A stretch of DNA of 22,871 nucleotides from Candidatus Bathyarchaeota archaeon (GCA_020350305.1 CP070709.1:901837-924707), one strand, 5' to 3'. Numbered from the stretch's first letter, positions 7,425-14,616 are shown. Made by a program: numbers and translations. The notes: a model not told the origin generated them from the sequence alone.

Positions 7425-7539
7425 TGGAGTTTAAAAGTGAATTTTCTAATATTGGAATGAGTGATTCCGGACAATATTCTCGTCATAGACATACAATAAA
7501 ATTACCTCAGAAACTCCAAGACACCCTGACATCGCTGAT

Positions 7540-7601
7540 CTCAAGGTGTCAACTTAACACCTCTGTATGCATACAGAAAGGCACGAGTTCGAATCCTTGA
7601 G
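7540..7601. other. Foldable segment with a 7-bp closing stem
   Basis: CTCAAGG at 7540-7546 pairs perfectly with CCTTGAG at 7595-7601. Between them lie GGTGT/ACACC with a 7-base loop (7545-7561) and the perfect palindrome CTGTATGCATACAG (7563-7576). A tRNA T-loop-like GAGTTCGAATCC sits at 7585-7596, but its flanks do not pair as a T stem. It might be a small structured RNA, a tRNA relic or chance. It lies just beyond the HAD gene's stop codon. Confidence 0.25.
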
Positions 7602-7605
7602 TATT

Positions 7606-8253
7606 TCATGAAATCACGGACAGGAACTCTGTGAGGTCTTTCACAACATACTTGCCTGACCTTTGTTTTTCTCTATCCAAGAAGAAGGAGCTTATTCCTG
7701 CTTTTCTAGGTATTTCAAAGTCGAAGTACCAATCGTCTCCGATATGAATTACTTCTGATGGTATGGCATCCAATATGCGTAGGATCTTTTGGTATAGATT
7801 TTCTGTCTTTTTGATTTGATTGAAGTCAGAGGTAGTCGAAAACACGTGTTCAAAGTGTCTGATGAGGCCTGTTTCTTCGAGTTCAGTGTTAAGGAATTCT
7901 CGTGCTGCGTTAGATACCACTATTGATTTGTGGCCGGCATCTCTTAAGGTTTGTAACACTTGAGGGACTTCTGGATAGATGCTTATCTTATGCTTATACT
8001 TTCTAAACAGCATCTCCCAATTCTCAGGTCCTAGATGAAACTTGCTTAACCAATACTCTATGTTGTACCATTCCAGTCTTTTCATGCCAACTGCGTCGTA
8101 CTCGCTCCTCACCTTTAGTTTGGCAGCGTCTAAACTCATCCCCTTCTTCTTGGCATACAAGCTGGGAACTCCGTCCAACCATACGGCGTTTACAAAGCTG
8201 TGGTCAACCAAGGTGCCGTCGAGATCAAAGGAGATAATTCCCAGCTTCTTCAT
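7606..8253 (-). CDS. HAD-superfamily hydrolase, subfamily IA-like phosphatase
   Basis: A 215-residue soluble HAD hydrolase. Motif I is ISFDLDGTLVD (nucleophile D10, acid D12). Motif II is IVVSNAAREF (about residues 111-120). A Lys for motif III lies around KKTENLYQKIL. Motif IV is HIGDDWYFDFEIPRKAG. An alpha-helical cap (about residues 18-85) between motifs I and II is the type 1 arrangement of phosphoglycolate-phosphatase-like enzymes. The substrate cannot be told from sequence. The ATG at 8253 gives a normal length. The gene is divergent from the TrmO-like gene, with 166 bases between them. Confidence 0.87.
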   Translation of the reverse strand: MKKLGIISFDLDGTLVDHSFVNAVWLDGVPSLYAKKKGMSLDAAKLKVRSEYDAVGMKRLEWYNIEYWLSKFHLGPENWEMLFRKYKHKISIYPEVPQVLQTLRDAGHKSIVVSNAAREFLNTELEETGLIRHFEHVFSTTSDFNQIKKTENLYQKILRILDAIPSEVIHIGDDWYFDFEIPRKAGISSFFLDREKQRSGKYVVKDLTEFLSVIS

Positions 8254-8362
8254 CCAATTACCTCCAACATTAACCTATGCCGTCAAGTTCTGTATTTGCA
8301 GGGCTCAAATCATTCCATCCGAGAATGCATGTAGTAAACGTTCTATGTTGTTTTCCAAGACG

Positions 8363-8374
8363 TAGATAATAAAT
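8363..8374 (+). promoter_or_regulatory. Possible TATA box for the TrmO-like gene
   Basis: TAGATAATAAAT lies about 50 bases before the ATG at 8420, in the 166-base gap between divergent genes. The start codon itself is preceded by GAGGTAGGG, a good ribosome binding site. No other gene is visible in this gap. Confidence 0.35.
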
Positions 8375-8419
8375 CATTTGAGAAAGAACCTTCTATTGAG
8401 ATAAAGCAGAGAGGTAGGG

Positions 8420-8854
8420 ATGATGAGCGTGAAGGGGCAGCTCCATTTTATCGGGGTTGTGGAAAACGCAAACAAGCAGGAAGGAAGAATTAAGGTTTTC
8501 CCGGAATACTGCAGTGGACTTAGGGGTATAGATGCTTTTTCTCATGTAATTGTCCTCTACTGGGCTCATCTGCGGGACACCAAAAAGGAGAGAAGTGTTT
8601 TGTTGGTTTTTCCGAGAAGACACAAGAGAAATGCGGAGACAGGGGTCTTTGCTTGTAGAAGCCCGTCGAGGCCCAATCCGTTATGTTTGTGCGTGGTGGA
8701 ACTGGTGAAAGTTGAAGAATGCACCTTGACAGTGAAAGGGCTTGACGCTCTCAAAGGCTCACCAGTAATTGATATAAAACCATACATTCCAAGAGCTGAT
8801 TCCATCCCTAACGCTCGAGTCCCTGAATGGATCTCAAAGGGACCTCCGACATAA
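8420..8854 (+). CDS. TrmO/TsaA-like tRNA (N6-threonylcarbamoyladenosine) methyltransferase
   Basis: A 144-residue member of the TsaA/YaeB family, whose studied members methylate t6A37 of tRNA using S-adenosylmethionine. The family signature GVFACRSPSRPNPLCLCVVE is at residues 75-94. The flanking blocks GLRGIDAFSHVIVLYWAHL and GLDALKGSPVIDIKPYIPRA also match. It corresponds to the catalytic N-terminal domain; the C-terminal extension of the longer bacterial enzyme is absent, as is usual for short archaeal forms. ATGs at 8420 and 8423 are both possible after the GAGGTAGGG site. The function in Archaea is inferred from the family. Some archaeal relatives may act on other substrates. Confidence 0.85.
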   Translation: MMSVKGQLHFIGVVENANKQEGRIKVFPEYCSGLRGIDAFSHVIVLYWAHLRDTKKERSVLLVFPRRHKRNAETGVFACRSPSRPNPLCLCVVELVKVEECTLTVKGLDALKGSPVIDIKPYIPRADSIPNARVPEWISKGPPT

Positions 8855-9056
8855 AGACTGAAGAATAAAGGAATGAGGTAGTTACCAGGCTTTCTTGGCA
8901 TTGTGCTAGCCCAAACACATGTGTGCTCAAAAAATGGGGTTTGCGGGGGATATCTCCACTGTGGGCTTGTATGCATGGACGCAACGAATGACTACGCTTC
9001 TTTGAAGCTTCCATGTTTCAATAGACTGTTTCGACTCGTCAATGAATAAATGTGCG

Positions 9057-9539
9057 TCACAATTTGTAGCCGATTTTTCTAAGAAAGTCCTTTCTCTCTT
9101 TCACGTCTTTTTCGGTTTCGATTGCCTTGCTTTTCGTGCCGTCGATGACGCCTAGAATTCCTCTTCCCTGTCTTGTCTCTGTGATGATAACTTCTAATGG
9201 GTTGGCTGTTGCGGCGTAGATGCTGCAAACTTCGGGTACTTGCCTAATCTTGTCTAAAACGTTGATTGGATAAGCGTTTTTCATGAAGACGATAAAACAG
9301 TGGCCACACCCCAAGTTAAGCGCGTATTTTGACGCTAAATTCTTCAGCTTGTCGTCGTTGCCTTCGTGTCGCACTAAGCAAGGTCCGGAGCTCTCGCAGA
9401 AGCCTATGCCAAACTTGATGTCAGGGGCGGAGTTGACTAATGCTTCGTAGAGGTCTTCAACTGTTTTGATGAAGTGTGCCATCCCTAATATTACGTTGCA
9501 GTCCTCAGGCACTTCTATTTTTACCGTTTTGAGCTCCAC
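9057..9539 (-). CDS. Adenosine-specific kinase family protein (PF04008-like)
   Basis: A 160-residue cytoplasmic protein matching the small archaeal/thermophile family named adenosine-specific kinase after a structural and biochemical study of one member. Recognisable blocks are [79 protein letters not shown] and [20 protein letters not shown], nearly the whole length. The start is GTG at 9539, with GGTGA five bases upstream. It stands alone between two intergenic regions. The name is a family label; the physiological reaction is not settled. Confidence 0.88.
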   Translation of the reverse strand: MELKTVKIEVPEDCNVILGMAHFIKTVEDLYEALVNSAPDIKFGIGFCESSGPCLVRHEGNDDKLKNLASKYALNLGCGHCFIVFMKNAYPINVLDKIRQVPEVCSIYAATANPLEVIITETRQGRGILGVIDGTKSKAIETEKDVKERKDFLRKIGYKL

Positions 9540-9799
9540 TCATCTCACCGATTTAGATTTACATGCCACTATTAAAAGAGGCTTTCTACCTACACAGCAT
9601 CATCAGCCAACACTCGAATAACACCATCCAAAGCTATCATATGCATTCTTTCAAATCGTTCTCAAAAGCGCTGATGAGATGGATATACGATGGAACCTAC
9701 AGGTGTACACTCAGCCCAGCGGGCGCACATCAAATCCCCGAATGTTTCAACTCCCTGAAAACCTCTCTTTAAACTTCATCACAAATGCGCACATGATCA

Positions 9800-9872
9800 G
9801 CCAGAGCAGGGTAGCCTAATAGCCTACAGGCCTGTGGAGCCTGGCGCCCGGGTTCAAATCCCGGCCCCGGCC
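9800..9872 (+). tRNA. tRNA-His (GTG)-like gene with unusual acceptor stem
   Basis: The anticodon arm is perfect: CAGGC (9827-9831), loop CTGTGGA with anticodon GTG at 9834-9836, GCCTG (9839-9843). The T arm is perfect (CCGGG, TTCAAAT, CCCGG). The discriminator is C73 (9872), the tRNA-His identity base. G15 and C48 can form the Levitt pair. Odd features: the acceptor 5' strand GCCAGAG gives A·C mismatches at 4:69 and 6:67 against CCCCGGC, position 8 is C instead of T, and the 11-base D-loop lacks the GG pair. The base before position 1 is A, so G-1 would have to be added. It is either a tRNA needing C-to-U editing or a decaying copy. A CDS on the other strand runs into it. Confidence 0.65.
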
Positions 9873-10046
9873 CTCACTGCCGGTCCGGCTCTGGAGGCTC
9901 GCTTCTGCTTCCGGCTTGCTCAACCGTCTTATGGCTCCAACCAGCACGTTTTCGGAGATTTTGCTGAGGTTCAGACACACTTTCCTTGCGGTTTCTACTA
10001 CTTCCTGATTTAGATACAAGCAGGTTGATTTTCTGTTTCCTACCAC
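9816..10046 (-). CDS. CcdA-like antitoxin / small DNA-binding protein, 3' end read through a tRNA gene
   Basis: A 76-codon gene. Residues 5-45 (KSTCLYLNQEVVETARKVCL, then NLSKISENVLVGAIRRL) match archaeal CcdA-type antitoxins: a beta strand followed by two helices, as in ribbon-helix-helix proteins. GTG at 10046 is favoured because GGAGG lies eight bases upstream; an in-frame ATG at 10061 overlaps that site. The tail GRDLNPGARLHRPVGY is the antisense of the tRNA-His-like gene, so the original stop was probably lost and the frame runs to a stop within the tRNA. No toxin gene adjoins it. This suggests an orphan antitoxin left by an element integrated at the tRNA. Confidence 0.55.
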   Translation of the reverse strand: MVGNRKSTCLYLNQEVVETARKVCLNLSKISENVLVGAIRRLSKPEAEASLQSRTGSEGRGRDLNPGARLHRPVGY

Positions 10047-10075
10047 ACCACTTGCCTCCATATGAAACCACGCGC

Positions 10076-10121
10076 GGACGGCTATTCATTGGCCTCTAAG
10101 AAAGAAGTTGAGGTAGTCACG
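10076..10121 (+). repeat. Dispersed repeat, copy A
   Basis: This 46-base segment starts GGACGGCTATTCATTGGCCT and matches 15233-15278 at 36 of 46 positions by hand alignment. Both copies lie upstream of plus-strand genes, here 84 bases before the F420-type oxidoreductase gene. Substitutions are mostly transitions. It may be a remnant of a short gene or a conserved leader element. Confidence 0.5.
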
Positions 10122-10204
10122 TTTTGTGAGTGCCATTTGTGAGTCGGTCTTTAAAGCGTTTGCATGGTTACGTACATCATAGGTGGAATAGGTTGTGAAA
10201 ATAT

Positions 10205-11110
10205 ATGAATCAACAACTTAGATTTGGAATAGGCACACTTCAAAACATCCCATGGAAAGAGTTAATCAAGCGTTGGAAATCCATCGAAGCGCTTGGCTTT
10301 GACAGTGTTTGGGTTGCAGATCACTTCGTGAATTATGTGGATCCGATGGCTCCATGGTTTGAGGCGTGGACGCTTTTGGCAGCTTTAGCTACTCACACCA
10401 CTACAATAAGAATTGGGACGCTTGTCACGTCAATTCCATTGCGAAACCCAGCTGTCTTAGCTCGTCAGGCACTTACAGTCGATCACATTTCAAATGGACG
10501 ACTGGAACTCGGCCTGGGCGCAGGAGCTTCTGGAAAGATAGATCCTGTCTACTCAATGACAGGGATTAAAGATTGGGCACCTTCAGAGCGTGTAGCCCGT
10601 TTTCAAGAGGTTGTAGAGATTCTAGATCAATGTCTTCGTAATCAAGTTACTACTTATCAAGGATGTTACTATGAACTTAAGGCCGCTGCAATGTCGCCTC
10701 CTCCAATTCAGCAACCGCGACCTCCTATTACTATTGGGGCGATGGGACCATCAATGCTTAAGATTGCAGCGCGATATGCTGATACATGGAACTCGCTTGG
10801 CGGTGAATTTGGGGCGCATCCCGAAATCATAGTGGAGAATATTAAACGCCAAAATAAACTGCTTAACGACTACTGTGCAGAGATTGGCCGCAATCCTGAA
10901 ACCCTTCGGCGTTCCTTGCTAATTTTCGGGCTGGAAGCGGAGACAGTTTTTGACTCAGAAGAGAGCTTTAAGGAAGTTGTCAAGCGCTATCTGAGCGTGG
11001 GCATAACGGAATTCATATTCTTCCATCCAGATACTGATCCACATATCAGTTCACGCGCATTCGAACAAATTGCTTTGAAGCTAATTCCAGAACTGCGCTC
11101 GGACAATTGA
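10205..11110 (+). CDS. Luciferase-like monooxygenase family, F420-dependent oxidoreductase
   Basis: A 301-residue TIM-barrel enzyme of the bacterial luciferase-like superfamily. Archaeal members generally use coenzyme F420 rather than flavin. N-terminal strand and helix: FGIGTLQNIPWKELIKRWKS and ALGFDSVWVADHFVNYVDPM. Then TTTIRIGTLVTSIPLRNPAV and LARQALTVDHISNGRLELGL, GAGA, and the phosphate-binding region PRPPITIGAMGPSMLKIAAR, YADTWN. The C-terminal part ends KRYLSVGITEFIFFHPDTD. These are the expected blocks in order and length is normal. The ATG follows AGGTGG. The substrate is unknown and it stands alone. Confidence 0.88.
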   Translation: MNQQLRFGIGTLQNIPWKELIKRWKSIEALGFDSVWVADHFVNYVDPMAPWFEAWTLLAALATHTTTIRIGTLVTSIPLRNPAVLARQALTVDHISNGRLELGLGAGASGKIDPVYSMTGIKDWAPSERVARFQEVVEILDQCLRNQVTTYQGCYYELKAAAMSPPPIQQPRPPITIGAMGPSMLKIAARYADTWNSLGGEFGAHPEIIVENIKRQNKLLNDYCAEIGRNPETLRRSLLIFGLEAETVFDSEESFKEVVKRYLSVGITEFIFFHPDTDPHISSRAFEQIALKLIPELRSDN

Positions 11111-11187
11111 GGTGAAGCAAAGACGAAAAGATGTACATGCATATACGATCTAAACGCTTGTGATTATTCCTTTTGGTGGTTCTGAAC

Positions 11188-11592
11188 ATGGTTGTCCGTA
11201 CGCTTGCAGAAAGTGAAAAACACGAAAAAATTGTCAGAATGGTGCTAAACCACTTTAAAGATCAAGGATACACAAATCTGAAAGCTGACTTGGAGAATGA
11301 AACTCTGCCTGATCAGATAGGTGATTATGTGCCGGATCTAACTTGCTGCAAAAATGACGAAAAAAAGACTCCTATCTTCGTTGAAGCTGAAACTTGTGGC
11401 ACAATATCGCACGAGCATACTGAAGGCCAATGGAAAGCTTTCTACAGGAAGTCCAGAGAAGTGAATGGTGAATTTCACTTAGCGGTTCCAAGAGTTTGCA
11501 ATGGTGATTCAGGACAAGCTCTTGCGAACCAAAGATTAGACGAGCTAAACATTAAGGCACACGAAGTTTGGAAGGTCAACCATTCATTGTAA
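11188..11592 (+). CDS. Small protein with a PD-(D/E)XK nuclease-like core (hypothetical)
   Basis: A 134-residue soluble protein. The segment VPDLTCCKNDEKKTPIFVEA (about residues 48-67), followed by ETCGTISHEHTEGQWKAFYR, resembles the core of PD-(D/E)XK restriction-endonuclease-like proteins: D50, then E66 and E68 on a beta strand, with a Thr where the catalytic Lys usually sits. It may therefore be an inactive or diverged member. The ATG at 11188 is preferred, with GGTGGT seven bases upstream; an in-frame TTG at 11173 is possible. A hairpin lies directly after the stop. The function is unknown; the fold assignment is by eye. Confidence 0.6.
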   Translation: MVVRTLAESEKHEKIVRMVLNHFKDQGYTNLKADLENETLPDQIGDYVPDLTCCKNDEKKTPIFVEAETCGTISHEHTEGQWKAFYRKSREVNGEFHLAVPRVCNGDSGQALANQRLDELNIKAHEVWKVNHSL

Positions 11593-11596
11593 GTGC

Positions 11597-11617
11597 ACGC
11601 ATGCTTCTGGCATGCGT
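11597..11617 (+). terminator. Hairpin after the nuclease-like gene
   Basis: ACGCATGC (11597-11604), loop TTCTG, GCATGCGT (11610-11617): an 8-bp perfect stem with a 5-base loop, four bases after the stop codon at 11592. No T run follows, so it may be a transcript-end stabiliser or a protein site related to the recurrent GCATGC motif in this window. Confidence 0.4.
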
Positions 11618-11701
11618 AAAACTTTGCAGTTAGGAAACTGAGAATTTCACATGGTTCATTTCTTCCTTGATACTTTGAAGAATGACCCAGCAAAACCGCT
11701 C

Positions 11702-11726
11702 TTGTGCATGCACAAAGATTTTAATG
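11702..11726 (+). promoter_or_regulatory. 14-bp palindrome beside a TATA box (DUF420 gene promoter)
   Basis: TTGTGCATGCACAA (11702-11715) is a perfect palindrome. It is followed after three bases by TTTTAATG (11719-11726), a plausible box A, 33 bases before the ATG at 11759. The layout suggests a regulator site overlapping or flanking the promoter's upstream element. Confidence 0.45.
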
Positions 11727-11758
11727 CAGTCAGTCGCGCTAATGTACAGTGATGTTTA

Positions 11759-12181
11759 ATGGATCAGTTTGTGGCTCAGGCTAATTTCATTTTCCAGATT
11801 CTTATTCTCTTCACGCTTCTATTGAGTCTAGTTCTGAAAACCAGGAAGAAATTGTACTTGCATGGATCTACAATGCTGATTGCGTTCATCTTAAACACTG
11901 TTTCAATAATGCTCGTCATGGTGCCTTCATTGTATGCCAAGTCAGAGCCTATCTCAAAGGTTCCCTTTCAGACGTTTTCCATTGTCGTTCTGACACATGT
12001 AGGGTTGGGGGTTATTGCTGAGGCGTTGGCGTTTTGGCTCATCGTTTCCTGGCGTTTGCGACCTCCTCAACACTGCGTGAGAAAAGGGAGATTGATGCGG
12101 GTTACGATATTAACATGGCTGGTGGCGCTTTCTATGGGCATATTGCTCTATTTGTATCTCTACACAAGTCTTATACCCTAA
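11759..12181 (+). CDS. DUF420 family membrane protein
   Basis: A 140-residue integral membrane protein with four predicted segments: about residues 8-27 (FIFQILILFTLLLSLVL), 35-57, 73-97 and 113-135. Conserved His-containing points match DUF420: LHGSTMLIAF, LTHVGLGVIAEALAFWLI, and PPQHCVRKGRLMRVTILTWL leading into the last helix, which ends LLYLYLYTSL. Bacterial DUF420 proteins (CtaM type) assist cytochrome oxidase maturation; the archaeal role is unknown. It lies 35 bases upstream of the PEF-anchored protein gene and may share its transcript. Confidence 0.72.
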   Translation: MDQFVAQANFIFQILILFTLLLSLVLKTRKKLYLHGSTMLIAFILNTVSIMLVMVPSLYAKSEPISKVPFQTFSIVVLTHVGLGVIAEALAFWLIVSWRLRPPQHCVRKGRLMRVTILTWLVALSMGILLYLYLYTSLIP

Positions 12182-12216
12182 GCCAAATGTAATAGATAGA
12201 ATGAAAGTGAAAGGAG

Positions 12217-12672
12217 ATGAGGAAGACTCCAATCACATTCTTGACTATACTAGTCTTTTCAGTTTTGACTTGTCTTGCTAGACCAGTTATTGCTGGTTAT
12301 CCAGTGGTTAACGATGTAGTAGTTTTTGAAGACGCTGGGAACACAATGCTAAATGTTACAGTCTTCCATAGTCCCCAAAATCCTGTTCATTACTTGAATT
12401 TTGTTGAAGTAGATCTGAATGGAACTATTCTAACCTTTCCCGTTGACTATAGACCGGAAACCAGTTTCACTGTCACATGCGATCTTGGACCAATAGTAGG
12501 AACTCCAACCGCAACTGTTAGAGCTCATTGTAATATTGATGGCTATTCTCAATCCTCTTTCGGACCAATAGTCGTCCCAGAATTTCCGATGTCATCACTT
12601 CTCCTAATAATCGTATTAACTACGTTCATTGCTGCAATTTTACGCTCCCGCAAGTCATACTCAACTCAATAG
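12217..12672 (+). CDS. Secreted protein with PEF-type C-terminal sorting signal (hypothetical)
   Basis: A 151-residue exported protein. Residues 1-27 form a signal peptide (MRKTPITFLTILVFSVLTCL, ARPVIAGYP). Residues 28-120 are beta-rich and resemble a single immunoglobulin-like or quinoprotein-desulfurase-type domain (VVVFEDAGNTMLNVTVFHSP). The end is a tripartite anchor: VPEFP, a hydrophobic helix (SSLLLIIVLTTFIAAIL) and basic RSRK, as in archaeosortase substrates. The mature protein would face outward and be transferred to a lipid or cell-surface anchor. The only in-frame start after a TGA at 12208 is this ATG, with AAAGGAG directly adjacent, so the transcript may be short-leadered. The binding target is unknown. 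Confidence 0.72.
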   Translation: MRKTPITFLTILVFSVLTCLARPVIAGYPVVNDVVVFEDAGNTMLNVTVFHSPQNPVHYLNFVEVDLNGTILTFPVDYRPETSFTVTCDLGPIVGTPTATVRAHCNIDGYSQSSFGPIVVPEFPMSSLLLIIVLTTFIAAILRSRKSYSTQ

Positions 12673-12792
12673 CTTGAGAATCGCCTACTTCACTCGCCTT
12701 CCTGCGTGCATAACGGATAATGTCTTACTCAAACTCCACGCTGTTCCTTTTCATTGCCTCGTGTGCAGTAGAAAAGCGCCAGCGCAACTGGC

Positions 12793-13647
12793 TCATTCCC
12801 ACCCTCGCTCCCTACGTACCTTCTTAGGGAACAAACCTCTGAACGCCTCAATTATCATGCGTTTTGGGGCTTCAACATCTCCAACGATATTTATCTTATC
12901 AATATCGATTTCACCCAATCCTCGATTCCTAGCTTCTTGCAGTACAGGCATCTCTGTTGGGTCAAAGCCAACTAGGTGGGCTCCAACTGCTTCGACTGCG
13001 AATGCATCCCTACCTACCAAGAGCAGTCTTGGAGAAACGGTTATTTTCTTCTTCTTCCGTCCCAAGAAGACATGAGTTCCATCCAACACTGCTAGGTCTA
13101 TACCTCCGATTGCCTCAAATATATCCAACAGAGTAGTAGGTAGCTGTTCATGGAATCTGTACTTCTTCTTATCTGGGATCAAACCCAACAAATTCTTGAT
13201 TATAGACCCCATATTCATAAGATCCTCGTTTCCAGCATCCTCATATCTTCTAGGTACATGAGTGCTGATGAACGTATTTGGCTCAAAGAGTATATTGGAT
13301 AATGGTGCACTTTCTCCGGCAATTTCGACTGCTTTTGTATCATTATCATCCGATAGATTGAATGGAACCACTCTGTCATTGTAGCAGTCTTTCCATATCT
13401 CCAATCGTTCTAACCCTGGTCCTGCATAGCTGTCAGACTCGGCTATTCGAATCTCTGTTGCCTTGTCGAATGAATTAATTATTGAATTAAGGGTATTTGC
13501 CATGGTACAAATTCCTGTATCAGGGTTGTAGATTCCAACCTTAACAACGACTTTTTTCTCAGGTGTATTTAGGTCGTTCATACCATCGATGAGGTCAACT
13601 GCTTTGATGAAAGAATCATTATCCACCACTGCAACAGTTGGCACCAT
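12793..13647 (-). CDS. DUF362 domain protein
   Basis: A 284-residue protein of the DUF362 family, often found with or fused to ferredoxin domains; none is fused here. The family blocks are visible: KKVVVKVGIYNPDTGICTMA, RIAESDSYAGPGLERLEIWK, NTFISTHVPRRYEDAGNEDL, NMGSIIKNLLGLIPDKKKYR with H following, GGIDLAVLDGTHVFLG, and AFAVEAVGAHLVGFDPTEMP, ending in GLGEIDIDKINIVGD. No Cys cluster for iron-sulfur binding is seen. ATG at 13647 is preferred over GTG at 13656 because AGGTGT lies eight bases upstream of it. Function is unknown; no partner gene adjoins it. Confidence 0.82.
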   Translation of the reverse strand: MVPTVAVVDNDSFIKAVDLIDGMNDLNTPEKKVVVKVGIYNPDTGICTMANTLNSIINSFDKATEIRIAESDSYAGPGLERLEIWKDCYNDRVVPFNLSDDNDTKAVEIAGESAPLSNILFEPNTFISTHVPRRYEDAGNEDLMNMGSIIKNLLGLIPDKKKYRFHEQLPTTLLDIFEAIGGIDLAVLDGTHVFLGRKKKKITVSPRLLLVGRDAFAVEAVGAHLVGFDPTEMPVLQEARNRGLGEIDIDKINIVGDVEAPKRMIIEAFRGLFPKKVRRERGWE

Positions 13648-13678
13648 TGAAAACACACCTTAATAAGAACATAGAGAG

Positions 13679-13686
13679 GTTATAAA
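13679..13686 (-). promoter_or_regulatory. TATA box of the DUF362 gene
   Basis: TTTATAAC on the minus strand (13686-13679), 32 bases before the preferred ATG. This predicts a start site only a few bases upstream of the AGGTGT ribosome binding site. Called by motif and spacing. Confidence 0.5.
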
Positions 13687-13834
13687 CATAAGCTAGCCGG
13701 CGCCCGCACCTTACAAGCCATCCACAGGTCACAGGAATATTCCGGCATAAAACCTAAATGAGCGCCTTTTAGACTTACTAGTCTGAAATATCTGGATGAA
13801 GGAATTATGTGTGTGCGTATTGTCCCTGAGTGTG

Positions 13835-14530
13835 ATGGTTTTGGATGAAGAAGGTTTCAAAAGATATCTGAAGAAAATTGGAAGATCCGAAAGAAAAATC
13901 GAGTTTGACATTCGTAACATGAAGAATTTTGAAGAATATCTGCTTAAGCACAAGAGGAAGAAGCTTGAAGAGGCAGCTCCTAATGATTTGAAAGACTTTG
14001 TGGATTGGGCAGAAGAGACAGGACTGAAAATATGGTTGTGGGTCTTCAACCGGTACTATGGTTACAAACAAAATGATGTGATGTTTTGTGCGTTAAACGA
14101 ACTGTTGGGTATTCAAAGCATGAAGGTCTTGAAGCTAAAGGACTTTCTAGGAGTGAATCGCCAACACGTTCAAGCGCTCAAGGCAAAGGGTGTCGTCACG
14201 GCTGAACAGATGCTTGATACAGGACTAACTAGAGAGGGCAGAGAGAAACTGGCAGAAAAGACTGGTGTCCCACTTGATTACATATTGGAGCTGGTGAAAC
14301 TAGCTAACTTATCTAGGATACCTGGGCTAAAGAGAAAGCGTGCAAGACTCTATCATGATGCTGGACTTGACAGAATTGAAAAAATAGCAAAATCAGATCC
14401 TGAGGAAATGCGACAAATGCTTGCAGAATTCGTTGACCGCAAAGGATTTGATGGCAGCGCCCCACCAATATTCGAAGCAGCCTTCAGTGTAAAACTCGCC
14501 AAGTATTTGCCAAGAATTGTGGAATACTAA
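13835..14530 (+). CDS. DUF4332-type helix-hairpin-helix protein with a recombinase-core-like N-terminus
   Basis: A soluble, all-helical protein of 231 residues. Residues 4-80 (LDEEGFKRYLKKIGRSERKI, NFEEYLLKHKRKKLEEA, DLKDFVDWAEETG) look like the SAM-like core-binding domain found at the N-terminus of tyrosine recombinases; no catalytic domain follows. Residues 105-215 have helix-hairpin-helix features of the DUF4332 kind (VNRQHVQALKAKGVVTAEQM, LANLSRIPGLKRKRARLYHD, AGLDRIEKIAKSDPEEM). This suggests DNA or RNA binding. ATG at 13835 is chosen; an in-frame ATG at 13796 would add 13 hydrophobic residues not expected in such a protein. Its role is unknown. Confidence 0.65.
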   Translation: MVLDEEGFKRYLKKIGRSERKIEFDIRNMKNFEEYLLKHKRKKLEEAAPNDLKDFVDWAEETGLKIWLWVFNRYYGYKQNDVMFCALNELLGIQSMKVLKLKDFLGVNRQHVQALKAKGVVTAEQMLDTGLTREGREKLAEKTGVPLDYILELVKLANLSRIPGLKRKRARLYHDAGLDRIEKIAKSDPEEMRQMLAEFVDRKGFDGSAPPIFEAAFSVKLAKYLPRIVEY

Positions 14531-14535
14531 ATACC

Positions 14536-14551
14536 TGTATGCATGTATACA
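14536..14551. repeat. Near-perfect 16-bp palindrome
   Basis: TGTATGCATGTATACA, with one G/T mismatch pair, just after the stop codon at 14530. It belongs to the group of GCATGC-centred palindromes seen in other gaps of this window. It could be a terminator-like hairpin or a regulator site. Confidence 0.45.
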
Positions 14552-14616
14552 CTCAACCTCAAGACATGCGTGCATTCTACTTTCAGCAGAGCAAGATAAT
14601 GAAAGGCGAAGCAAAT

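Noticed and set aside
7341..7457. 9-bp inverted repeat TTCCAATAT / ATATTGGAA about 100 bases apart
   Set aside because: Length and spacing are within what chance gives in A/T-rich DNA, with no supporting motif.
7540..7601. tRNA gene suggested by GTTCGAATCC
   Set aside because: The flanks do not form a T stem, there is no anticodon arm with T33, and the length is too short. It is kept only as a foldable segment.
9563..9772. 69-codon plus-strand frame
   Set aside because: Low-complexity, no ribosome binding site and no recognisable domain; the 260-base gap otherwise shows nothing convincing.
9874..10089. Open frame MNSRPRVVSYGGKWC... on the minus strand
   Set aside because: It is an out-of-frame shadow of the CcdA-like gene; the other frame has the family match and the Shine-Dalgarno-supported GTG.
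12629..13075. 148-codon plus-strand frame
   Set aside because: It lies opposite the DUF362 gene, has Ser/Pro-rich antisense-type composition and no recognisable domain.
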